The notes under the pieces are model-generated. The model did not search any database. It worked only from the letters and a program-made list of their open reading frames with translations, and was not told the DNA's origin. From Actinobacteria bacterium 13_1_40CM_66_12 (GTDB lineage: Bacteria > Chloroflexota > Dormibacteria > Dormibacterales > Dormibacteraceae), in the NCBI GenBank assembly GCA_001917895.1, contig MNEW01000012.1:1-57434 (forward strand): DNA of 57,434 nucleotides. The letters are read 5' to 3'. This document shows positions 6,681 to 15,000 of this stretch, in pieces. Position numbers and translations under genes: made by a program. Within the stretch, counting starts at the first letter, position 1, and each line of letters begins with the position of its first letter.

Positions 6681-8806
6681 GCCGACCCCGTCGCGGTCAC
6701 GACCGATGGGCGCTGCAGGTCCGGAAGCACAGGCAAGTCCTCCGGGTATGGGTCGCTCGCATTCGGCTCTCGCATTCCGACCGAGTCGAGCAGTCCGCTG
6801 ATCTCATCGCCCACCAGCTCGCCTTGCGCGATGAGCGCCTCGGCGGCAAGGTCGATGGCTTCCTTGTTGACGTACATAAGACGCCAGTCGTCGATGTAGG
6901 CCGCGCCAAGCAGCTGTGCGACCGTGCGCCGGGCCATCGGGTTGTTGAGCACTGCACCCGACGGGGTCCCTTGCTCGTGGACGCCCTGCGTCACTTGAAC
7001 CACCGAGATGAGCTGCTCACCGATGTTCATCGCTTTGCGCGACATCTCGGGGTCGAGCTTGTCCGGTCCCATGCCTACGATGCCGACCATCCGGCTCGCG
7101 GTTGCGGTGGCCTGGATCAGGTCCATCGTCACTCCGGTGGTGTTTTCGCCGTAGAAGACGTGCTCGCACGCGAGAGATCCAAGTGACGCGCGGATGTCCG
7201 CGGCCAGCTGCGAGCGGAACTCCAACCATTCCTCCTCCATGGGCAGGGATTTGTGATAGCCGCCGATCTCTCCGATCTGGGGATTGGCTCGCCGGCGAAT
7301 CGACAGCCGGACGTGCGAGTGGTCCTTCTGGAAGAAATGCGATGCCACCGCGTGCCCAAGCTCGTGACGCGCAACCGCAATCTTGTCGCGCTCGGTGTAT
7401 TCGACTGGAATCGCGAGCCCGGCCTCCACGTTGCCCATCGCCTCGCGGATGTCCTTCCAGTAGAGAGCGTCGCGGCCGTCTTCGAATGCGTAGAGGAGCG
7501 CGAGGGACAGGACCTGCTCGATGTCGGCCGGCGAGTAGCCGTCCGTGATGCGAGCGAATTCCTCGCGCCGATCCGGAGTATCGAGGGCGGGGTCGTGCTG
7601 CTTCTTGTCGAAGTAGAGCGCCGCGATGTCCTTGCGGTCCTCGCGGTTCGGGAGACGGAACACGATCTGGCGTCCGAAGCGGCCCGGCCTGGTGAGGGCC
7701 TCGTCGAGGACAGAAGGTCTGTTGGTGGCGCCGATGAACAGCATGTTGTAGTTGGGTGCCTTGAGGGCGGGGATCCGCAACTGGATTCGAGTGCCGTTGA
7801 AAGCGATCACCCGGGGCAGGAAGAGCCCGTCGAGGGTGAGGTTCACGAGCCCTCGCAGCTGCCTGATGATCATGCCCGGGTTGTCGATGCCGTCCATCAG
7901 GACCAGCAGCATGTTCAACCCGAGCTGCCCGCCTCCGAACATCCCGCCCATGCCACCCATCGTCGGACCGGCCCCTCCGGTACCCGAGCGCTTCTGGCCC
8001 AGGGCATCGATCTCGTCGATGAACACGATGCAGCCGCCCCACACCTTCGCCTTCTTGCGCGCGGCCCGCACCATCAAATACACGCTGAGGGCGTCGATGC
8101 CGAGGAACATGCCGGCGAAGGATCCGCCGGCGGCGATGTAAATGGGAACGTGAAGCGTCGACGCGATGGCCTTGGCCAGCATCGTCTTGCCCGTGCCGGG
8201 AGGACCCACCATCAGCACACCCCGCTCGCGCTTGCCGCCGGCCTTGACGTAGAGCCGTCCGTGCTCGATCAGCCGGAGGATCCTGCGCATCTCGATGACG
8301 GCCCCCCTCTGGCCTCTGACGTCATCCATATTCACGCCGAAGTTCGCGTCGTCGGGGTTGATCATCGTCTTGCCGATGCGCGTGTAGATGTAGAAGGGTC
8401 CGAGGAAGAGCGCGAAGTTAGCCGCTAGCAAGAAGAGGATGTAGAGGAGGTTCGTGAGCCCGGCCACGATGGCTTGCGGAAGAGCGTCGAGCGCGTCCTG
8501 TGGCGCGAGGCCCGCCAGGTAATAGGACCCGGCGAAATAGATGATCGGTATCGCAGCCAAAAAGAGAGCGCGGCGCCAGAAGATGGCCCGATTCGTCTCC
8601 ACGGTTCGTGTGAGCGAGTCGCTCTCCGGGGACATGCGTTCCCGCAAGATCAGCGAGCGCCGGATCATGCTCAGAATTCCGCGGCACAGGAGCATCACGA
8701 GCAGCGCGTAGCCGAGCGAGTACCACGTGCCGAGCTGCAGGAAGATGGAGGCGAACGCGAACGCCGAGGCGCCGACGAAAAGCGTGAAGATCCAGAAGAT
8801 GATCAG
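6677..8806 (-). CDS. Divergent FtsH-like membrane AAA+ zinc protease
   Basis: About 709 residues. FtsH enzymes extract and degrade membrane proteins using ATP. Visible parts are Walker A GPPGTGKT, Walker B CIVFIDEID, the second region of homology ATNRPSVLDEALTRPGRFGR, the zinc motif HELGH (7352-7366) and the third-ligand segment TTGVTMDLIQATATASRM. Differences from FtsH are four hydrophobic helices instead of two, a pore loop reading MFLG, and an insert of about 70 residues rich in Gly and Met between Walker B and the SRH. Canonical starts (GTG 8698, ATG 8695) fall inside a hydrophobic helix. The frame is open to 8836, and CTG 8806, 9 nt after an AGGGAG, would give a full first helix. The upstream stop is in the same frame. 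Confidence 0.85.
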   Translation of the reverse strand: MIIFWIFTLFVGASAFAFASIFLQLGTWYSLGYALLVMLLCRGILSMIRRSLILRERMSPESDSLTRTVETNRAIFWRRALFLAAIPIIYFAGSYYLAGLAPQDALDALPQAIVAGLTNLLYILFLLAANFALFLGPFYIYTRIGKTMINPDDANFGVNMDDVRGQRGAVIEMRRILRLIEHGRLYVKAGGKRERGVLMVGPPGTGKTMLAKAIASTLHVPIYIAAGGSFAGMFLGIDALSVYLMVRAARKKAKVWGGCIVFIDEIDALGQKRSGTGGAGPTMGGMGGMFGGGQLGLNMLLVLMDGIDNPGMIIRQLRGLVNLTLDGLFLPRVIAFNGTRIQLRIPALKAPNYNMLFIGATNRPSVLDEALTRPGRFGRQIVFRLPNREDRKDIAALYFDKKQHDPALDTPDRREEFARITDGYSPADIEQVLSLALLYAFEDGRDALYWKDIREAMGNVEAGLAIPVEYTERDKIAVARHELGHAVASHFFQKDHSHVRLSIRRRANPQIGEIGGYHKSLPMEEEWLEFRSQLAADIRASLGSLACEHVFYGENTTGVTMDLIQATATASRMVGIVGMGPDKLDPEMSRKAMNIGEQLISVVQVTQGVHEQGTPSGAVLNNPMARRTVAQLLGAAYIDDWRLMYVNKEAIDLAAEALIAQGELVGDEISGLLDSVGMREPNASDPYPEDLPVLPDLQRPSVVTATGSA

Positions 8807-8836
8807 GGCGGGTATCTCCCTATACGGGTTTGGGTT

Positions 8837-9370
8837 TCACTCCAGCTTAGTGTCTCGAGCTGGCGGGCGGACCATGGCGAGAAGCACGACGATGCCGATC
8901 CCCACGCCGATCAGGAGGTCGCCTGGGCTGTAGGCCCCTTTCACCGGCCAGGGAAAACCGATCCAGTCGGCAAGCCAGTTCAAATTCGTACCTGGACCCA
9001 TGAGCACGTACTGGCCGACGTGGCCCCGCTGGACCAGGACGCCCGCCAGCGCCGGCGCCACGGGCATCCGCCCGCCATTGGCGAGGATCACGACCATGTT
9101 CAATGCCGCGCCGGCACTGACCACCCACACGCCGGTCACGCGCTTGACATGTAATGCGGTCCACGCAAGCAGCGCCGCCAGCGCGGCGACGTATACGTAC
9201 TGCACACCTTCGATTCTGTTGAGCGGCGTCAGCAAGACGGATTCTCTGATCACGAGCACGGCGACCACGAACCATGGCCACCGGAAGGGGAGGTGCGCGA
9301 GATTGCCGATGTGGCCGCCGGTGGCGATGCCGATCAACAACCCCGTGACTAGAGGAACGAGCACCAGCAC
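8837..9370 (-). CDS. DUF5317-family membrane protein
   Basis: A 177-residue integral membrane protein of unknown function. It has about five hydrophobic segments. Near residues 85-105 it has NMVVILANGGRMPVAPAL, the signature region of DUF5317 proteins, common in Actinomycetota and Chloroflexota relatives. It has its own leaderless promoter after the amidohydrolase, so it may be transcribed separately from it. The stop codon is in frame with the N-terminal extension of the FtsH-like gene, so readthrough would fuse the two membrane proteins. I see no catalytic motif. Confidence 0.75.
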   Translation of the reverse strand: MLVLVPLVTGLLIGIATGGHIGNLAHLPFRWPWFVVAVLVIRESVLLTPLNRIEGVQYVYVAALAALLAWTALHVKRVTGVWVVSAGAALNMVVILANGGRMPVAPALAGVLVQRGHVGQYVLMGPGTNLNWLADWIGFPWPVKGAYSPGDLLIGVGIGIVVLLAMVRPPARDTKLE

Positions 9371-9382
9371 GCGTTGAGGTTA
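9371..9382 (-). promoter_or_regulatory. Leaderless promoter -10 of the DUF5317 gene
   Basis: TAACCT (9382-9377, minus strand) fits TANNNT and ends 6 nt before the GTG start at 9370. It lies in the 13 bp between the amidohydrolase stop and this gene. Confidence 0.45.
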
Positions 9383-9383
9383 G

Positions 9384-10568
9384 TTATTCAGCAGCGAGTC
9401 GCGACGCGGTACCGGCGAGAACCTTCACACCGATTTCGAGCGCACCCTCGTCGATGCGGAAGCCAGGCGAGTGATGTGCGGGCGGGGTTTCTCCTGGCGG
9501 CATCGCGCCAAGCATGAAATAGCAACCCGGTATTCGCGTCAGGAACTCGGCGAAATCGTCGCTGACTGTGAGTGGTCGCCCGAGGACGCTGGCTCTGTCG
9601 CCGATCAGCTCGTGGGCAACGTCGAGAACGGTGCGCGTGACGTTGGGCTCGTTCATGAGCGGAACTGTTCCGTGCACGAGCTCCAGATTCGAGCGCACCT
9701 CGAACTCCGCGTCGACCGCGGCCAGCAGATTGCGCAGCCGCAGCAGCGCCTCGTCACGCAGCTCAGCGGAGAACGTGCGCAGGCTGCCCTTCACCGAGAC
9801 TCCGCGGGGCACGATGTTCCAGGCTCCGTCGCTGTAGATGTTGCCCACGGTCGTGTGGCACTGCACCCCTTCGTGCTCGAGTCCCTCCACCACGGTGTGG
9901 AGCCGTTCGATCAGATAGGCCTGGGCGGACAGCACGTTGCCGCGCCGGCCCATCATGCCGCCATGGCCGCCAGGTCCCGCAAATGTGATCTCGTACGCGT
10001 CCGACCCTGCCCACATGAGGCCGGGCCTCGTGATCACCGTTCCGGACTCGGTGAAGCTCGTGACGTGCAGGCCGATGACCGAATCCGGGTGATGGTCGTC
10101 GAGCAAGCCGCGCGCGATCATGGCTTTGGCGCCGCTCACGATCTCCTCAGCGGGCTGAAAGACGAACAGGTAGCGCCCGCCCACATCCCAGATGCGATCC
10201 ACGAGCGTGCGCGCGACGCCGACCATGATTCCCATGTGCGCGTCGTGCCCGCAGGCGTGCATGCGGCCTTCCTCACCGGAGGCAAAGTCGACACCGGACT
10301 CTTCTTCGATCGGCAGGGCGTCTATGTCCGCTCGGAGCATCACGGTCTTTCCCGGCTTGCCGGTATCGAGCATCGCCACCACTCCCGTTTCCGTCGGGCA
10401 TGGCTTGAGCTCGAGGCCAAGCTCCAGCAGGCGATCGCCCAGGCGCGTGCTGGTCTCGTGCTCGCTGAAGCTGACCTCGGGGTGACGGTGGAAGTGCCGG
10501 CGCAGCTCGATCACCTCATCGAGCACGGAGCGACTGGGCAGTGGCGCCGTGCGCGTTTCTTCGCTCAT
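9384..10568 (-). CDS. M20 family amidohydrolase (aminoacylase/hippurate hydrolase type)
   Basis: A 394-residue metal-dependent amidohydrolase that cleaves N-acyl amino acids or similar amides. Metal-binding and catalytic segments are HACGHDAHMG, FQPAEEIVSGAK and the C-terminal AHHSPGFRIDEG. The lid or dimerisation domain is GGHGGMMGRRGNVLSAQAY. The N-terminus LRRHFHRHPEVSFSEHET is typical. The length is normal for the family and there is no signal peptide. The ATG overlaps the stop of the response regulator upstream (ATGA, 10568-10565), so the two are translationally coupled. The substrate cannot be told from the sequence. Confidence 0.9.
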   Translation of the reverse strand: MSEETRTAPLPSRSVLDEVIELRRHFHRHPEVSFSEHETSTRLGDRLLELGLELKPCPTETGVVAMLDTGKPGKTVMLRADIDALPIEEESGVDFASGEEGRMHACGHDAHMGIMVGVARTLVDRIWDVGGRYLFVFQPAEEIVSGAKAMIARGLLDDHHPDSVIGLHVTSFTESGTVITRPGLMWAGSDAYEITFAGPGGHGGMMGRRGNVLSAQAYLIERLHTVVEGLEHEGVQCHTTVGNIYSDGAWNIVPRGVSVKGSLRTFSAELRDEALLRLRNLLAAVDAEFEVRSNLELVHGTVPLMNEPNVTRTVLDVAHELIGDRASVLGRPLTVSDDFAEFLTRIPGCYFMLGAMPPGETPPAHHSPGFRIDEGALEIGVKVLAGTASRLAAE

Positions 10569-11356
10569 TGGACGGCTACGAGGTTGTAACCGCGAGCCGT
10601 CGCCCTGACGAAGTTCGGTCCCAATCCTTCTTCGAGCTCGTCCAGGCGGCGCCTCAATGTGAGCAAGGCCGAGTGCACGGTGGAATGCGCGGCGTCGGTT
10701 CGGAACAGGCCCGCCTGGATCAGGTCGCGAGCGGTCGCGGGTTTCGAACCTTGCGCGAGGTGCAGAACGAGCGCGGTCTGCTGTGGGGTGAGGCGGATCT
10801 CGCGCTCGCCGAGCTTGACCGTGCGCCGCGTCGGGTCGAACTCCAGGCGCCCGAACTTGTAGCTCCCCGGCCGCCCTGTGCCCCGCTCGACCAGCCGCGC
10901 CGCGAGGTCGGAGTAGATGTGGGCCATGGGCACGTTGCCCTTGACGAAGTAGGAGCTGGCCCCGAGCTCGTAAGCCCGGCGTATCGCGGCCGAGTTGACC
11001 TGCGCCGCCGAGAGCACGATCACGGGGAGGCCCGGATGGTGCTCACGAATCCATGTCAGCAGCTCGAAACCGGAATCCTCGCCTTCGTCAAGAACCAGGT
11101 CCAGCAGCACCGCCGCGACGCGCTCTCGGGACAGAAGCTCCATCGCCTCAGGCGCCGAAGACGAGCCCGACGGCCGGTATCCCAGGTCGTGGAGGTCGAT
11201 CCGCAGCTGCTGCTGCATCGCCGCCTCGTCCTCGACCACCAGAACCGCCGAACCAAGGACCTCCGCGGGCCTGAAGACCTCCAGGCCAGGCGGAAGCGGC
11301 GGGAGCCGCACTTCCCGACTTTTGTTGCGTTCGCGTCTAAAGCTGTGATTTTCCAA
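10565..11356 (-). CDS. OmpR-type DNA-binding response regulator
   Basis: A 263-residue protein with an N-terminal receiver domain and a C-terminal winged helix. In the receiver I see the acidic pair VVEDEA, the phospho-acceptor in VLLDLVLDE, the Ser in VIVLSAAQ and the Lys in YFVKGN. The C-terminal domain from about residue 160 reads FGRLEFDPTRRTVKLGE, then LTPQQTALVLHLAQ, HSTVHSALLTLRRRLDE and RGYNLVA, the OmpR/PhoB effector fold. TTG 11356 is the longest start. GTG 11311 is an alternative that loses only a non-conserved tail. It is coupled to the amidohydrolase and may be the output of the kinase locus at 11.6-16.9 kb. Confidence 0.9.
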   Translation of the reverse strand: MENHSFRRERNKSREVRLPPLPPGLEVFRPAEVLGSAVLVVEDEAAMQQQLRIDLHDLGYRPSGSSSAPEAMELLSRERVAAVLLDLVLDEGEDSGFELLTWIREHHPGLPVIVLSAAQVNSAAIRRAYELGASSYFVKGNVPMAHIYSDLAARLVERGTGRPGSYKFGRLEFDPTRRTVKLGEREIRLTPQQTALVLHLAQGSKPATARDLIQAGLFRTDAAHSTVHSALLTLRRRLDELEEGLGPNFVRATARGYNLVAVQ

Positions 11357-11402
11357 GGGTCAACCTACATGACTCTTAACGATTATTCGCGCGATGTGAA
11401 CA

Positions 11403-11432
11403 TTCAAATTCGACTGGGCCAGTGCATACTCT
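11403..11432 (+). promoter_or_regulatory. Possible promoter for the 39-codon ORF
   Basis: TTCAAA (11403-11408), 18 bp, then TACTCT (11427-11432) resemble a -35/-10 pair. The leader that follows contains AAGGGG just before ATG 11473. The rest of 11357-11472 is the divergent upstream region of the response regulator and holds no gene. Confidence 0.35.
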
Positions 11433-11472
11433 AGCTCGAGCCTGACAATAGTTGGAAAAACCAAGGGGTGAT

Positions 11473-11592
11473 ATGGGGATGACCTGGAAACTCAAGTTAG
11501 TACGAGTCGCATTGGGCCTCGCCTTGGTGGGCACGCTCGCCCTGGCGTTGGCCGCAGACTACGCCGACGACCTGCTCGCCTACTGGTTTTAA
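11473..11592 (+). CDS. 39-residue small membrane or exported peptide
   Basis: A short frame, ATG 11473 to TAA 11590-11592. It encodes a basic N-terminus (MGMTWKLKLVRV), one hydrophobic segment (ALGLALVGTLALALA) and the short acidic-aromatic tail ADYADDLLAYWF. It has one of the few clear Shine-Dalgarno sites here: AAGGGG about 5 nt before the ATG. A possible promoter lies upstream. It sits alone between two response regulators, so it could be a small regulator of the kinase or a short exported peptide. ALA-A could also serve as a signal peptidase site. No family is recognised. Confidence 0.55.
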   Translation: MGMTWKLKLVRVALGLALVGTLALALAADYADDLLAYWF

Positions 11593-11602
11593 CCGAAACC
11601 AA

Positions 11603-12037
11603 CTAGGACTCTTCTCCCCGGCGCTCACGGGAGCGCCGGATCGCAGGCGGCAGAAGGGCATAGAGGTCGGCGCGGTCGACCGCCTTGCTCATGTATCCGA
11701 CAACGTCGGGATCGTCGGTTCCCGACGGGAAGACGGGATACGCGGTGTAAAAGATCACGGGCAGCTTCTGCCCGCGCGCCCGCAGCTCGCTCAGCAGCCC
11801 CCAGCCGTCCATCGGCTCGGGCAGCATCAGATCGATGATCGCGACCTCGGGTTGGTCCGACTGCGCTTTCTCCAGGGCCTGGTCCGCATCCTCGGCCATC
11901 GAGACGTGATATCCGAGCATGCGTAGGTCCGTTTCGAGGATGACCCGCCAGGCCCGCTCGTCGTCGACCACCAGGATCGTTGAGCCGCGAAGGTCTTCGG
12001 GAGTTGGGGCGATCGGCTTGGGCGGAGTGAACGGCAC
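11603..12037 (-). CDS. Stand-alone receiver-domain response regulator
   Basis: A single receiver domain of 144 residues with no output domain. Key residues are the acidic pair in ILVVDDERAW, the phospho-acceptor in VAIIDLMLPEP, the Thr in VIFYTAYP and the Lys in YMSKAVD. A TTG at 12067 extends the frame but lies upstream of the TATACT -10 box used for this gene, so I prefer GTG 12037. It is divergent from the multi-GAF kinase with 29 bp between starts. Stand-alone receivers often act as intermediates in phosphorelays (Spo0F) or as soluble competitors. The context favours an intermediate fed by the kinase. Confidence 0.85.
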   Translation of the reverse strand: MPFTPPKPIAPTPEDLRGSTILVVDDERAWRVILETDLRMLGYHVSMAEDADQALEKAQSDQPEVAIIDLMLPEPMDGWGLLSELRARGQKLPVIFYTAYPVFPSGTDDPDVVGYMSKAVDRADLYALLPPAIRRSRERRGEES

Positions 12038-12051
12038 CGTGATTCTGGCGC

Positions 12052-12059
12052 AGTATATC
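12052..12059. promoter_or_regulatory. Overlapping divergent -10 boxes, receiver and kinase
   Basis: On the minus strand TATACT (12057-12052) precedes GTG 12037 of the receiver. On the plus strand TATATC (12054-12059) ends 7 nt before ATG 12067 of the kinase. The boxes share four base pairs, so the two transcripts should exclude each other at any moment. Confidence 0.5.
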
Positions 12060-12066
12060 GGTGGCA

Positions 12067-15000
12067 ATGGCGAGTCCTGCCCGTAGCAAGTTCAGGGGCC
12101 GCCGGCCGCCCAGCCCTCCCGAGGGCCCGGAACTGAACGGGAACCGGCACGCTCGACCCGCCGCCACCCCTCGCGTGCACCACGAAGCGCTGGTACCGAG
12201 CTCAGCGGCCCTGGTCCACGAGCTTGGCAGCTGCGTAACCGAGGCGGACCTCGTTCAGGTCCTGTACCGAGGCCTCCATCCGCTTTTTGGCTACGACGTG
12301 ATCAACCTGCACGTACTCGAGCGGGAGGGCTGGTTCCACTCGCTTCCGATGGACTCGGGCGTGCTCCAGGACGTCCGGCGCCGCCCTCTGCGCGAGTCGG
12401 TGTTCTCCAAGCAGTACGCCAACCCGCGGTCGGTCGTCATCCCCCTCGACCCCAAGCGCCAGGAGGCTGCCAAAGGACCAGGCGCCGGGCGCCAGACGAA
12501 GTTCGCCATCTGGGTCCCGATCGAGCACCAGGGCGAGGTGATCGGCAGCGTCATCTACCAGTCGCGCCACAGCCGGCGCGTGCCGCCCACCGAAATCACT
12601 TTCCTGGACGACGTCCATCGCCGGCTCGGGGTGCTGCTGGCCAACGCCTACCTCAACGAGCTGACCCGCAACCAGGCGCGCCGCCTCGAAGCCCTCAACA
12701 GCATCGCCAGGGCGATGGCGTCCACACTCGACGAGGCGAGCGTGCTCACCGCCCTCCAGACCACTCTCAGCCAGCTGCTGCCGGTGGACGTGCTGCACAT
12801 GGCGGCGATGGAATCGGACCAGCCCGACAGGGTTCGCCTGCTCAACGTCCAGGCGGACTCGGCGCCCACCTCGCGCTGGCTGGCGATCAGGTCTTCGCAG
12901 CTCGGCCCTGTGCGCGCGATCGTTCGCGACCCGAAGCCGCTGCTCACACACGAGCCGACGTCTGCCCTGTGGGTGCCGATCAAGGAGGGAGGCTCCGTAC
13001 GAGGGGCGCTTGGAATCCAGACCAAGAAGGCCTACGCGTATGAATCGTCGACCGCAGCCTTCCTCGAGCTGGTTGCGGACGAGGTCACCCTCGCGCTCCG
13101 CAACGCCCGCAGCTACGAGGCGATCGAGGGCCAAAGGCGCCGGCTCGAGGTCGTCAACTCCATCGGCCGCCGGCTTGCTTCCAGCCTCGACCGGTGGTCG
13201 ATCATGCGCACTCTGCGCGAGGAGCTTGCGAACTTCCTCGATTTCGACGGCTTCATCCTCGCCACCATCACCCAGTCGCAAGAGGGACCGGTGGCCGAGG
13301 GCTACCAGTACGTCGCCGGCGTCGAAGAGGTGGTGCCGCCTGTTGCCCTTGCCGTGACCGGCCCTTCTCGAGAGGCCTACGAAACGGGGCAGCCGGTTCT
13401 GGTCCGAAAGAACCCCTGGGCCCAGGCGTTCGCGCGCAAAGGCCTCGAGAGGGAACGCTGGAATGTCGCCAAAGGCGCGGCCATCTTTCCATCGGGACCC
13501 CCCGGCGACCCCCGCCTCATCTCACGCTCGTTCGTCTGGGTGCCCGTCCTGAGCGGCGACCGGATCACCGCCATGCTTTCGCTGCAGTCGTACCACGAGG
13601 CCGCGTTCGACGACTGGCACGTGAAGCTGCTGCAGGACGTGGCCGCGCACGTCAGCTTGGCCCTCGCCAACGCCGACCACTTCGCGGAAGCGCAGGCCGA
13701 GCGCGCGCGGCTCGAGGCGCTTCACGTGCTGGAGATGGGCGTGGCCGGCGCATCCGACGAGAGCCAGATCGCCGATGCGGTGTTCGGCGCCGTGAGCGAC
13801 TACACCGATGCGACACACGTCGTGCTCGTGTACCTCGACGCCGCCGGCAACGTCGTCGGCTTCACCGGCGCGCGGGGCGGCGCGACCGGCATGCTCGGGC
13901 CGGTGCCGATCTCCGAGGCGCCGTTCTTCCGGCGCTTGATGGCCGCCGGCGACCACGTCCTCGATTCGGTCGAACCGGTCGACGATGACCTGGGGGGGCC
14001 GATCGGCAACTTCATCTTTTCGCGCAAGCCGAGCGCCGTCGTGTGGGTGCCGATCATGCAGGCCGAGCGAGTCGTGGCCGGCATCTCGGCGATGCGCGAC
14101 GACGGCGGTAAGTTCCTACCCGCCCACTTGAAGCTGCTCGAGGCGGCAGCGCCTGTGGTTGGTATCGCCCTGCGGACGATGCGCCTCCACCACGCCAACG
14201 AGCTCGCGCTGGCGCAATCAGTGCGTATCCAGGAGCTGGCCGCCCTCGCCGGCCACGAGCTCATGAGCGTGGTGTCGAACATCGCGGATCAGGCCCGGAC
14301 GATGCTCGAATCCGCCGGTGTCGCGTGCTGGGCATTCGACACTGAGGGACGCATCAGCGCCACACGGGCCAGCGGCGAACCCGCCGCCGAGTCAGTCCTT
14401 TCGTGGGCGGGCCTCAACTCTGAGGACAGCTGGCGCGAGGCGCCCACGGGCGTGCTTTCGGGTAGCGCCGGAGGACAAGCCTGGAGTCTCATCCCGCTCT
14501 GGTACGGCGATCGCCTCGTCGGCGCGATCGGCTCCGTCCACGCCGCAACGCACATGGCCGAGCCGCCGCCGGCGCTTGACTTCGCGCGGCATGCTGCCGT
14601 CGCGATCGAGAACTCCCGGCTGGTAGCCGAGACCCGCGGTCGCATCCACACGCTCGAAGCCGTCGCCGCGTTCACGGAGCTCACGCCCACCGAGCCGGAT
14701 CGCGCGCGCTCCGAGATGGGCCGGCTGGTCAGCCGCGCACTCGCGAGCACGCACGGCGAGCTGTGGCTCCTCGAAGACGCTCATCTCGTCCGCCGGGCTC
14801 CCGACGGCGAGGTGACGCCGAGGGTTCCGGTCGACGAACCCGTGCAGCTGCTGCGCGCGCTCACCTCTCCAACCGGCGCCAGAAGGATGCGAGCGCTGCT
14901 CGATCTGCTCGGCGCGTCGCCCGATGCATTCGGCCTTCCGATCCAGGTCGAGGGCCGGCTGGTCGGACTGCTCGTGGCGAGAATGACCGCGGGCGCATCC

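Noticed and set aside
12037..12067. TTG 12067 as start of the stand-alone receiver
   Set aside because: It would lie upstream of the gene's own TATACT box. The added residues are not conserved receiver sequence.
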